A DNA stretch of 18,551 nt. Origin: Alphaproteobacteria bacterium MarineAlpha9_Bin7 (lineage in GTDB: Bacteria > Pseudomonadota > Alphaproteobacteria > UBA7887). The notes beneath the pieces are model-generated. The model was not told the DNA's origin, ran no database searches, and saw nothing but the letters and a program-made list of their open reading frames with translations. Each line of letters begins with the position of its first letter. The first letter of the stretch is position 1. Location of the stretch: contig PTKD01000010.1 in the NCBI GenBank assembly GCA_002938115.1, positions 1 through 18,551 on the forward strand. Reading direction: 5' to 3'. This document shows, in pieces, positions 6,369-14,617 of the stretch. The position numbers and the translations under genes were made by a program.

Positions 6369-7817
6369 CTAAGCCAATGCGCGGGCCGTTTTCTTTATCA
6401 ATTTCCAGAGATCCTCAACATGCCGTCGTTCGGTCGTCGTTTGACCAATAGAAATACGTATCGCGTAGGCGCCACGCAATCGCGTATGGGTTAGGTAAGC
6501 GGCTCCGCTGAGATTGATATTTTCAACGAGGGCTTCGTTCAGTGCATCCAATTTCCATTTTGGGTCCACACCGGCTGGCCGATAACGGAAACACACCAAA
6601 GCCAGCGGCGTTGGAGCAAGGCGCTCAAAATCATCTTCCATATCAATCTGGGCGGCGAGCTCTTGGGCAAGTTCAATATGAGCCTGGATCATCTGCCGGA
6701 GACGTGCCACCCCATAGCTACGTATCACGAACCACAATTTAAGCGACCGGAATCGTCGTCCGAGTGGTACACTCCAGTCTCGATAATTCCGCACGTCGTC
6801 TCCTCCTTGGCTTTTTAAATATTCCGGCAAGATCGAAAGTGTCTTAAGCAACGCTTCAGGTGCGCGAACAAAATAGGCTGAACAATCAAAATTGGTGAAT
6901 AACCACTTGTGAGGATTGAACACAAAACTGTCCACCTGCTCTATACCCGCTATCATCCAACGGTATTTGGGATCAATTAAGGCTGCGCCAGCCCAAGCCG
7001 CATCAACGTGAAGCCATAAGTTATTTCGCCTGCATATGTCCGCTATGCTCAGTAGCGGGTCGATTGCTGAGGACCCTGTGCTACCCAGCGCTGCGACCAC
7101 ACAAATCGGCGTCTTCCCAGAAGCCTTATCGGCCATTATGTCGTTGGCCAAAGCATGCGGATCCATTCCAAAACTGTCGTCCACCGAAACTTTGTGAAAA
7201 TTCTGTCGGCCTAAGCCCGCAATTTTGACAGCCTTCTCAACGGATGAATGACATTCACTGCTTCCATATACGACCATGTTATTTTCCCGGCGCAGGCCGT
7301 TCTCGTTTGCGCGCCATTTACTAGCCTGCTCACGGGCACTGAGGATCGCACATAGAGTAGCAGTCGATGCAGAATCCTGGATCACGCCCTCAAAATCTGA
7401 TGGCAGACCTATCATTTGGCGGAGCCATTCCATCGTGCACTGTTCGAGCTCAGTTGCAGCCGGCGAAGTCTCCCAACTCATACACTGGGCGCCCAGAGTT
7501 GCGGTGATCATCTCGGCCAAGACCGATGCCGGACTTGAATTTGCTGGGAAATAGGCAAAAAAAGACGGGTGCTGCCAATGCGTCATACCCGGTACGACGA
7601 TCTCCTTAAAGTCGTCAAATATTTCGTCAAATGAAGCGCTTTTAGCCGGGGGCGTACTGGGCAATTGGGCCAAAACCTCTCCGGGCGTAGCCCGTGCGCG
7701 AACTGGATAGTTCTCAATATCACGCAGGTAGTCAGCCATCCAATCCACCAACTCGTGGCCAGCGCGGCGAAATTCGTCAATATCCATTTTTGGAGCCTTT
7801 GTAGTAGGATGCGTCAT
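6369..7817 (-). CDS. Group II PLP-dependent decarboxylase, aromatic-L-amino-acid type
   Basis: The enzyme should decarboxylate an aromatic amino acid (tyrosine, DOPA, phenylalanine or tryptophan type) to the amine in the cytosol. Numbering from the ATG at 7817 (482 residues), the PLP-binding Lys304 lies in NPHKW. His190 (ECHSSVEKA) stacks on PLP, Asp272 (VDAAWAG) holds the pyridine nitrogen, and GSTGSSAID (245-253) and PLGRRFRSLK (351-360) are typical of the family. Tyr333 lies 29 residues after the lysine, the spacing of the catalytic-loop Tyr332 in human DDC. That favours true decarboxylation over aldehyde synthase activity. The loop after it is two residues shorter than in human DDC. A longer start exists at 7862. 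The chosen ATG has GAAAGA a few bases upstream, and an ATG at 7787 (MDIDEF) is also possible. The gene is divergent from the glycosylase gene. Confidence 0.9.
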   Translation of the reverse strand: MTHPTTKAPKMDIDEFRRAGHELVDWMADYLRDIENYPVRARATPGEVLAQLPSTPPAKSASFDEIFDDFKEIVVPGMTHWQHPSFFAYFPANSSPASVLAEMITATLGAQCMSWETSPAATELEQCTMEWLRQMIGLPSDFEGVIQDSASTATLCAILSAREQASKWRANENGLRRENNMVVYGSSECHSSVEKAVKIAGLGRQNFHKVSVDDSFGMDPHALANDIMADKASGKTPICVVAALGSTGSSAIDPLLSIADICRRNNLWLHVDAAWAGAALIDPKYRWMIAGIEQVDSFVFNPHKWLFTNFDCSAYFVRAPEALLKTLSILPEYLKSQGGDDVRNYRDWSVPLGRRFRSLKLWFVIRSYGVARLRQMIQAHIELAQELAAQIDMEDDFERLAPTPLALVCFRYRPAGVDPKWKLDALNEALVENINLSGAAYLTHTRLRGAYAIRISIGQTTTERRHVEDLWKLIKKTARALA

Positions 7818-7872
7818 GCTATCTTTCAGTGCTAACCCTATCAACCAAACCGATCCCCGCACCGACGTCTAA

Positions 7873-8520
7873 ATGTCACCATCTAAAACCGTTAGCCCCT
7901 CGTCACGGCCACCATTTTGGCTCGCAGCACGTCGCCATCTAATGGGCGCAGACCCGGTGCTATCCGCCATCATTAAATGCTGTGCCTCAGAGCATTTGCT
8001 TCCGAGGAATGACGCGTTCTTTTCGCTCGCCAGATCAATTGTTGGACAGCAAATATCTGTCAAAGCTGCGCAAAGCATTTGGAATAGGTTGGTCGAGGAA
8101 TTGGGTGGCATGAACGTTGTCAAGGTTGCCTCTACGAATTCGGAACGAATACGAAGCTGCGGCGTAACACGTCAAAAATCAGCATACCTTCTTGACCTAG
8201 CCCAACATTTCCAAGATGGAAAACTTGAAACTCATAGTTGGAATAGGCTAGATGACGAACAAGTCATTACGGATGTAACTCAGGTCAAAGGGGTAGGAAG
8301 ATGGACGGCGGAAATGTTTCTCATTTTTCACTTACTTCGACCCGATGTACTTCCACTAGGAGACATTGGTATCCAAAAAGCTATGCGCCTACATTTCAAT
8401 GATGGCGATCCCATGTCGGAGGACGCCATGACGGCAAGGGCAGAGCCGTGGCGACCATGGCGTTCAGTGGCCGTTTGGTACTTATGGAGAAGCCTAGATC
8501 CACAGCCAGTAGACTATTGA
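7873..8520 (+). CDS. DNA-3-methyladenine glycosylase, AlkA/HhH-GPD family
   Basis: This base-excision repair enzyme should remove alkylated bases from DNA. The 215-residue protein is the short, single-domain form of the AlkA family, without the extra N-terminal domain of E. coli AlkA. It shows SIVGQQISVKAA (55-66), the helix-hairpin-helix VKGVGRWTAEMF (138-149) and the catalytic aspartate Asp164 in PLGDIG. The ATG follows directly on an in-frame TAA and no Shine-Dalgarno is visible, so it may be translated leaderless or weakly. Only 55 bases separate it from the divergent decarboxylase start. Confidence 0.92.
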   Translation: MSPSKTVSPSSRPPFWLAARRHLMGADPVLSAIIKCCASEHLLPRNDAFFSLARSIVGQQISVKAAQSIWNRLVEELGGMNVVKVASTNSERIRSCGVTRQKSAYLLDLAQHFQDGKLETHSWNRLDDEQVITDVTQVKGVGRWTAEMFLIFHLLRPDVLPLGDIGIQKAMRLHFNDGDPMSEDAMTARAEPWRPWRSVAVWYLWRSLDPQPVDY

Positions 8521-8632
8521 TAAAGCGCCCAAATACCGGACATAAGGCGCGGCAAACAGCTTGAAGTGTGCTATGAGTTCGTGCCTAAACCTAATGTTTA
8601 ACCTCTTTTGGGGCCCTTGGGGCCTAACGTGC

Positions 8633-9733
8633 ATGCGTGTAAGGAAATTTTTGGCGGCGATGATACTAGCCGCGACAACGCTAGCCTCAGGACCACTTAA
8701 CGCACAAGAAGCACTTGTGGGCGTCGACGCCGTAGTTTTACAACCCTTGTCCCAAACTCAACCGGTTATCGGGAGGTTCGTTGCTAAACAGGCAGGCGTC
8801 GTCTCGGCACGTGTAGCTGGCGCCGTGACGGAAGTGCGTGTTGAAGTTGGGGATCGGGTTAAACGTGGTGAGATCCTCGTAGTAATTGATCTTCAAAAAA
8901 TGACCCTTTTACGTGACGCTGCACGCGCAGAAGCGGATCAAGCCCAGGCGGCAGAGAACGCAGCACGGGCTCGTCACAACAAAAGTCAGAACGAATTGAG
9001 TCGTATCGAGGGCATACAGGACTCTGTTGCCTACAGCGCAGCGCGCCACGAGGATGCTGTCCAGAGTGTGTTTGAGTCTGAAGCCACAGCCGTAGGTGCT
9101 GCCGCCGCATTTGCAGGGGCCAGCGCAAGACTAATGCTCGCCGAGGGTAATTTAATCAATGCGCGGGTGCGCGCGCCCTATGATGGCTTAGTAAGGGCAC
9201 GGCACACTGAAATAGGCTCTTACCTTCAAACAGGGGACGGCGTATTGGATCTAGTCAACGATACGGACCTGGAGATTGAGGTCTTCGTTCCCTCCAATAG
9301 AGTTGCTGGCTTAGCGCCTGGCACTGCCATACAGGTGCGTCCAGCGGATGGCTCTAGTCAAACGGCCGTAGTTCGTGGAGTTGGCGCCGAAGAAAATGCG
9401 ACGTCGAGAACTCGGTTGGTCCGTTTTACCCCCGAGTTCGGTACCGCAACAAAATATGGGGTGGGTGAATCAGTCGACGCCCTTCTGCCCCTAGGTGTGC
9501 CCCGAGAGGTGGTAACCGTCCACAAAGATGCCGTACTCACACGTCAAGGGATGTTCTTGGTTTACGTCGTCGACAAAGAAAATTCTGCTCAAATCCGGCC
9601 GGTAGAACTGGGGGAGGCAATTGGTTTGCGCTTCGAAGTCCTGTCCGGACTTGAATCAGGAGAAATAGTTGTAATTCGAGGTAACGAGCGTCTGCGGCCA
9701 GGCCAAGCCTTGCGAATAGGAAGCGAAGAATAA
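8633..9733 (+). CDS. RND efflux periplasmic adaptor (HlyD/MFP family)
   Basis: The protein links an inner-membrane RND pump to an outer-membrane channel. From the ATG at 8633 it has 366 residues. It begins with a Sec signal peptide (residues 1-24, basic MRVRK, hydrophobic core, cut after LNA). A first lipoyl half-motif follows (about 57-88), then an alanine-rich helical hairpin (about 90-170), the second lipoyl half-motif (about 174-202), a beta-barrel (about 210-290) and a membrane-proximal domain. An upstream TTG at 8561 would put extra residues before the signal peptide and is unlikely. The Shine-Dalgarno is poor. The stop codon touches the ATG of the pump gene, so the two form an operon. 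No outer-membrane factor gene is in the window. Confidence 0.92.
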   Translation: MRVRKFLAAMILAATTLASGPLNAQEALVGVDAVVLQPLSQTQPVIGRFVAKQAGVVSARVAGAVTEVRVEVGDRVKRGEILVVIDLQKMTLLRDAARAEADQAQAAENAARARHNKSQNELSRIEGIQDSVAYSAARHEDAVQSVFESEATAVGAAAAFAGASARLMLAEGNLINARVRAPYDGLVRARHTEIGSYLQTGDGVLDLVNDTDLEIEVFVPSNRVAGLAPGTAIQVRPADGSSQTAVVRGVGAEENATSRTRLVRFTPEFGTATKYGVGESVDALLPLGVPREVVTVHKDAVLTRQGMFLVYVVDKENSAQIRPVELGEAIGLRFEVLSGLESGEIVVIRGNERLRPGQALRIGSEE

Positions 9734-12700
9734 ATGGGCCTAATTCGGCTTGCCATTGAACGACCTATTGCTGTGGTTGCAGCGGTGCTGATGATTCTGA
9801 TTTTCGGCATGCTGGCCCTGCAACGCATTCCCATCCAGTTGACACCGGACGTTCGGAAACCGGTCATCACGGTTACCACCTATTGGGCCGGGGGCTCGCC
9901 CATTGAGATGGAACGCGAAGTCATTAATCGCCAGGAGGAAGTGCTCAAGGGCGTCCAAGGAGTGAGTAGAATAGAAAGTCGCTCACAGGACGGGCGTGGA
10001 ATCCTAACGCTTGAGTTCGAAATCGACAGTGACATGAACAAGTCACTTCTGATGGTCTCAAACCGACTCAACCAAATCTCCGACTATCCTGAAGAAGCCA
10101 ACCAGCCGCTCATAGACACCTCGGGACTGGAAGACAATCCCATTGCATGGTTCATCGTGCGTAGGCTTCCCGGCAACAATCGAGCCTTGGAAAGTTATGG
10201 CGATTTTGCGGAAAACGTAATCCAAGACCGCTTGGAACGCGTAACTGGAGTATCGCGCACCAACGTGTACGGCGGCAGTGAAAATGAAATGCGGATCATA
10301 GTCGATCCGGACAAGCTAGCCCGATATCGCTTAACAGTACCTGACCTTGTTTCGGCGCTCAGACGTGCAAACGCCTCCATTTCGGCCGGAGACATCGAGG
10401 AAGGAAAGCGTCGGTACATAGTTCGCACAGAAGGAGAACTGCAAACCGTTAGCCAAATTCGTAACGTGGTTCTCACAAGTGCCGGCACCGAAACTCCTGG
10501 TGGGATCGGAAGAGTCACAATCGGCGATGTGGCTGACGTCAGATTCACCTTTAAGGAACCAAGGGCCAAAATTCGTTTCCTTGGAGATGAAGCGATTGCG
10601 ATCAATGCCGTTCGAGCCACCGGCGCAAACGTCATAGAAACAATGGATGGGATTTACCAGGCCATTGAAGAGTTGAATGTCTTTGCCGTGCCACAAGCGG
10701 GCCTAACGATCACACAAGTTTATGATGAGACCATATACATCAATTCCGCTATCTCTCTTGTCCGACAAAATATTTACGTGGGCGGTACTTTTGCTGTCCT
10801 AATTCTGCTTGCCTTCCTGCGCTCATTCAGGGCTACCCTCATCGTGTCGATGGCGATCCCAGTGTCGGTAGTGGCTTCATTCGTTGCGATGGCGGCTATG
10901 GGTCGGTCAATTAATGTAATTTCCCTAGCAGGCATTGCTTTTGCCGTTGGTATGGTTGTGGATGCTGCAATTGTTGTACTTGAAAATATATTTCGACACC
11001 GGGAAAACGGCCTACCGTCTCATGAAGCCGCACTCCAAGGAACGCTCCAGGTATGGTCAGCGGTTCTAGTGTCCGCGTTAACCACGGTCCTAGTCTTCGT
11101 GCCAATACTGATCATGCAACTAGAAGCGGGGCAGTTATTTAGAGACATTGCAGTTGCCATATCTGTCGCTGTGCTGATGTCATTGCTGGTTTCCATTACC
11201 ATGATCCCAGCTCTGTCAAAGCATTTGCTGAAAGATACTAGGCCCCCTGCCTCTCGGATATCATTACCCATAGTTGATAGCGTGGCGCGTGGGGTTGCCA
11301 AACTTTTGATGGATTATACACGACTGATCACCAAAAGCCGCGTTGCGTCTGCATTGGTTGTGATTGGGCTGGTGTTGGGAACCGGAACTGCAAGCTATCT
11401 TCTACTCCCCAAATTAGAGTACTTGCCAGAAGGAAATCGCAATCTAATTTTTGGGGTCATGCTGCCTCCTCCGGGATACAACCTAGACACAATGACCAGC
11501 ATCGCCACAAGAATTGAAGACAAAGTTCGCCATCTTTGGTCAAGCGAGACCGGACCTATTGCAGAACCTGGGAAACCACCGAAGATCGGGAATTTCTTTT
11601 TTGTAGCGCTCCCCAATATGGCATTCTTCGGTGCCGGTGCTGTGGACAGAACACGTGTTGCAGAACTCATTCCGGTACTGACAGGAACTCTATACGATGA
11701 GCCCGGCACGTTTGGATTCTTTAACCAGCCCAGTTTATTCAGCCGCGAAATCGGTGGCGCGAGAACCGTGGCATTGGATATCTCCGGACCGGATTTGGAG
11801 GCAGTAGTGACTGTTGCACAGAAAGCAGCGGGCCTCGTTGCAGCTGTCTTTCCACGTTCTGGTGGACACCAAATGCGGCCAAAACCCGGCCTTGTACTGG
11901 GAGCGCCCGAAGTGCGTATTTACCCGAATAGGGTCCTATTGGCCGACAATCGTGTTGACGCAGTGGCCTTAGGCCAAAGCATCGATGCGTTTAATGATGG
12001 CCTCCGTGTAGCCGAGATCACTGTGGATGGACGCCGCATAGACCTGACGCTGCGTGGCCGAGAAGACAAGATCGATCGCACTCAAGGGCTGGCGAATCTG
12101 CCGGTAGTTACAGCAGATGGACGAATTTTACCTGTGAGTTCCCTTGCTGACATAGAAATTACCTCGGGACCAACGGAGGTTCGCCACCTGGAACGTGAGC
12201 GGACAATCACACTACAAATCATGCCTGCCCCCTCCGTGGCCTTGGAGGAGGCAATAGAGAAGGTCCAGACTCAAGTGATTGAGAAAATTACTGCCGACGG
12301 TATTCCAACTGGGGTTACGATGGGCTTGTCTGGAACGGCAGATCAACTCAGTCAAACGTTTGAAGCAATGATGGTTAATCTGCTTGTCGCAATTGTTATT
12401 GTTTACTTGTTGATGGCTGTTTTGTTCGAAAGCTTTGTATATCCATCAATAATTATGCTGTCGGTTCCAACGGCGCTGGCTGGAGGGGTTTTTGGCCTAG
12501 GTCTACTAAATCTTTTGTATTTCCAACCGCTGGATATGCTCACACTTTTGGGATTTACAATCCTCGTTGGAATCGTTGTCAACAACGCTATCCTATTGGT
12601 CCACCAAACCCTTTATCACATAAGAACAGATGCGATGGAGGTGCGAGATTCAATTCTTGAAGCCACTCGCAACAGATTGCGCCCAATCTTTATGTCGACG

Positions 12701-12916
12701 CTTACCAGCGTGTTCGGCATGCTTCCATTGGTGCTAGTGCCAGGAGCCGGCTCAGAACTGTACCGGGGCCTAGGTTCTGTGGTGATCGGCGGTCTATCGC
12801 TGTCAGCGGTACTTACGTTGTTGATGGTACCGGCCCTATTGGCAATATTTGTCAGCCACAAAGAAACTACGGCATTTAAAACAAAAGCATCCTTGCTTGA
12901 AGCTGCCGCTGAATAA
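9734..12916 (+). CDS. RND efflux pump, AcrB/HAE1 family, with altered proton-relay residues
   Basis: This 1060-residue inner-membrane pump has the AcrB layout. TM1 lies near 11-28, followed by a large periplasmic loop (about 30-340). TM2-6 lie near 346-495 and TM7 near 537-557, followed by a second loop (about 560-875). TM8-12 lie near 881-1040. It should act as a trimer with the adaptor encoded immediately upstream (its ATG follows that stop codon with no gap) and an unlinked TolC-like channel. In TM4 the AcrB Asp407-Asp408 pair reads Asp410-Ala411 (GMVVDAAIVVLEN). In TM10 the position of AcrB Lys940 is Asn950 (GIVVNNAILLV). One acidic residue remains for proton coupling. Substrate is unknown. 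Confidence 0.95.
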   Translation: MGLIRLAIERPIAVVAAVLMILIFGMLALQRIPIQLTPDVRKPVITVTTYWAGGSPIEMEREVINRQEEVLKGVQGVSRIESRSQDGRGILTLEFEIDSDMNKSLLMVSNRLNQISDYPEEANQPLIDTSGLEDNPIAWFIVRRLPGNNRALESYGDFAENVIQDRLERVTGVSRTNVYGGSENEMRIIVDPDKLARYRLTVPDLVSALRRANASISAGDIEEGKRRYIVRTEGELQTVSQIRNVVLTSAGTETPGGIGRVTIGDVADVRFTFKEPRAKIRFLGDEAIAINAVRATGANVIETMDGIYQAIEELNVFAVPQAGLTITQVYDETIYINSAISLVRQNIYVGGTFAVLILLAFLRSFRATLIVSMAIPVSVVASFVAMAAMGRSINVISLAGIAFAVGMVVDAAIVVLENIFRHRENGLPSHEAALQGTLQVWSAVLVSALTTVLVFVPILIMQLEAGQLFRDIAVAISVAVLMSLLVSITMIPALSKHLLKDTRPPASRISLPIVDSVARGVAKLLMDYTRLITKSRVASALVVIGLVLGTGTASYLLLPKLEYLPEGNRNLIFGVMLPPPGYNLDTMTSIATRIEDKVRHLWSSETGPIAEPGKPPKIGNFFFVALPNMAFFGAGAVDRTRVAELIPVLTGTLYDEPGTFGFFNQPSLFSREIGGARTVALDISGPDLEAVVTVAQKAAGLVAAVFPRSGGHQMRPKPGLVLGAPEVRIYPNRVLLADNRVDAVALGQSIDAFNDGLRVAEITVDGRRIDLTLRGREDKIDRTQGLANLPVVTADGRILPVSSLADIEITSGPTEVRHLERERTITLQIMPAPSVALEEAIEKVQTQVIEKITADGIPTGVTMGLSGTADQLSQTFEAMMVNLLVAIVIVYLLMAVLFESFVYPSIIMLSVPTALAGGVFGLGLLNLLYFQPLDMLTLLGFTILVGIVVNNAILLVHQTLYHIRTDAMEVRDSILEATRNRLRPIFMSTLTSVFGMLPLVLVPGAGSELYRGLGSVVIGGLSLSAVLTLLMVPALLAIFVSHKETTAFKTKASLLEAAAE

Positions 12917-12983
12917 TCGACCGTGACGAATTCTATCGATCAACATTTGCCGGGGGCGCTCGAAGAACTTGCTAGCGGAACAC

Positions 12984-13298
12984 CTACCGGATCGGCGAGA
13001 AAGGCGTGGGTATCAGTATTTTACTTTCCTGACTGACAATCAACGGACGGACCTTAGGGATGAATTCGAGCCAGCGGGGGTCTTGAAACAGTTGCTTGCG
13101 CCGCTTTGCACGTTCCTCAAAACTATCGTAAGCCCACATGTGTACAACCTGATTCAATGCCCCGAACTCAGTGGTAAAATATCCTATCAACCGGCCCAGA
13201 ATTTCAGTTTGTATTTCTAGAGCGTGTTTTTGATAACTCTCTATCCATTCGCCTTGGCTGCCGGGAACCAGTGTATAAGTCCTTTGCTCTACAAACAT
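12984..13298 (-). CDS. NIPSNAP family protein
   Basis: This 104-residue protein has the ferredoxin-like alpha/beta fold signature of the NIPSNAP family: EQRTYTLVPG at the start, LGRLIGYFTTEFGALNQVVH (34-53), HMWAYDSFEERAKRR in the middle and DPRW near residues 73-76. Bacterial NIPSNAPs are small cytosolic proteins without a settled function, often beside catabolic enzymes. The ATG has AGGGAGAA about 6 bases upstream. The gene converges on the RND pump gene (67-base gap) and is divergent from the AcuI-like reductase, with which it may share control. Confidence 0.93.
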   Translation of the reverse strand: MFVEQRTYTLVPGSQGEWIESYQKHALEIQTEILGRLIGYFTTEFGALNQVVHMWAYDSFEERAKRRKQLFQDPRWLEFIPKVRPLIVSQESKILIPTPFSPIR

Positions 13299-13365
13299 CG
13301 CGTTTCTCCCTAAAAATTGACTAGAATTTACAAGAGTGAGTCAGAGCCACTGCACGATAGTGAAT

Positions 13366-13418
13366 ATATTGGGCCGTCCTGCCCTACACAAACCTTTACA
13401 GATTCTTAATATTGGGCC
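13366..13418. repeat. Spaced direct repeat in the NIPSNAP/AcuI-like divergent promoter region
   Basis: ATATTGGGCC occurs at 13366-13375 and again at 13409-13418. The start-to-start distance is 43 bases, about four helical turns. Both copies lie in the 182-base gap between the two divergent genes. This spacing suits two regulator sites on the same face of DNA. No matching regulator gene is in the window. The two promoters themselves are not clear by eye. Confidence 0.4.
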
Positions 13419-13480
13419 TCTTCAAATTTACTGGATCGTAACATAAGCAGCGACCCACCTGACGTTATAGGAGAATTCTA

Positions 13481-14473
13481 ATGAACAGTGATTACCGGGC
13501 GTTCGTTGCCAGAAAATCGGGAGACGACATCATATGTGAAATTACCACGAAGGCACTCGAGGATCTTCCTGATGGCGATGTTACCATTTTGGTTGCTTGG
13601 TCCAGTGTCAATTACAAGGATGGACTGGCGAGTATTGCAAAAGGCGGGGTGGTTCGTAATTACCCACGAGTGCTTGGGATTGATCTAGGCGGAACTGTGG
13701 TGGATTCGACCGACTCACGTTATGCCGAGGGGGACGAAGTTTTGGTCACCGGTTTTGATGTGGGCGTCGGCCACGATGGAGGATACGCAACATACGCACG
13801 CGTGCCTGGTGATTGGATAGTCAAATGCCCCACAACACTTTCATTGAGAGAAGCAATGGTATTTGGAACTGCTGGTTTTACCGCAGCACTGGCGATCCGA
13901 CAGCTGGAGCACGTTGGGATGGCGCCTAGTTCTGGCCCGGTCCTGGTTACAGGAGCGACTGGAGGCGTAGGCAGTATAGCCGTCAGCATGTTGGCCAATT
14001 TAGGATATGAAGTCCACGCCAGTACTGGCAAAAAAAATGAACACAATTACCTAAAAACCTTAGGAGCAGCCGAGATACATGACCGAATTGATCTAAGCAG
14101 TAAAGGCCGGCCTCTAGACAAGGAAATTTGGGCAGGAGCTATTGACCAAGTCGGCGGCGAAGGATTGGCCCGCATCATGAGTAACTTGATGTATCGGGGT
14201 GCGGTTGCATGCACAGGTTTAACCGGCGGCGTTACCTATTCGACAACAGTCCTACCCTTCTTGCTGCGAGGCATTTCCGTACTCGGGATCGACTCTGTCA
14301 TGTGTCCATCCGACGAAAGACCCGCCATATGGCAACGAATGGCCGATGAGCTAAAACCCAGTCGACTTGGGGACCTCATCGCGGCAGAGACGGATTTGGA
14401 TGGCGTCGCAAAAGTTTTTACCAATATCCTTGCTGGCAACGTCCGCGGACGAACAGTCGTAAAAATTAACTAA
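13481..14473 (+). CDS. NADPH-dependent MDR oxidoreductase, YhdH/AcuI (acrylyl-CoA reductase-like) family
   Basis: This 330-residue medium-chain reductase lacks the zinc ligands of alcohol dehydrogenases. Family marks are SVNYKDGLA (42-50), VLGIDLGGTV (64-73), the GFDVGVGHDGG segment, GDWIV (110-114), the Rossmann motif VTGATGGVGS (156-165), ASTGKKNE (180-187, probably the NADPH phosphate region), AGAIDQVGG (218-226) and GIDSVMCP (269-276). The best-studied members reduce acryloyl-CoA to propionyl-CoA, for example in DMSP breakdown and 3-hydroxypropionate metabolism. No other DMSP or 3-hydroxypropionate gene is in the window, so the exact substrate is open. The ATG has TAGGAGAA about 6 bases upstream. 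It converges on the heparinase-family gene. Confidence 0.92.
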   Translation: MNSDYRAFVARKSGDDIICEITTKALEDLPDGDVTILVAWSSVNYKDGLASIAKGGVVRNYPRVLGIDLGGTVVDSTDSRYAEGDEVLVTGFDVGVGHDGGYATYARVPGDWIVKCPTTLSLREAMVFGTAGFTAALAIRQLEHVGMAPSSGPVLVTGATGGVGSIAVSMLANLGYEVHASTGKKNEHNYLKTLGAAEIHDRIDLSSKGRPLDKEIWAGAIDQVGGEGLARIMSNLMYRGAVACTGLTGGVTYSTTVLPFLLRGISVLGIDSVMCPSDERPAIWQRMADELKPSRLGDLIAAETDLDGVAKVFTNILAGNVRGRTVVKIN

Positions 14474-14597
14474 CATGTCATCTATTTTTGGAACCGTATC
14501 CTGGACACGGAGATGTCATCTCATGGGAGAAAAATATAATACAGCGTAAATTTAGAGCTATGGCCCGAAGTGCAATCCAGTTTCCTCAAAGCGCGTC

Positions 14598-14614
14598 GCA
14601 TTTTCTAGAAATGC
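14598..14614. other. Small hairpin between the AcuI-like and heparinase-family genes
   Basis: GCATTT and AAATGC form a perfect 6-bp stem around TCTAG, a few bases past the heparinase-family stop codon. No T-run follows on the minus strand, so it is only a weak candidate for a transcription end. A 9-base direct repeat, ATGTCATCT, also lies in this gap at 14475-14483 and 14513-14521. Confidence 0.2.
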
Positions 14615-14617
14615 CAG

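Noticed and set aside
8561..8632. 24-residue N-terminal extension of the efflux adaptor from a TTG
   Set aside because: It would bury a clean Sec signal peptide that begins at the ATG at 8633.
14475..14521. Direct repeat ATGTCATCT after the AcuI-like gene as a target-site duplication
   Set aside because: The repeats are 38 bases apart with no inverted ends or coding content between them, so there is no sign of a mobile element.
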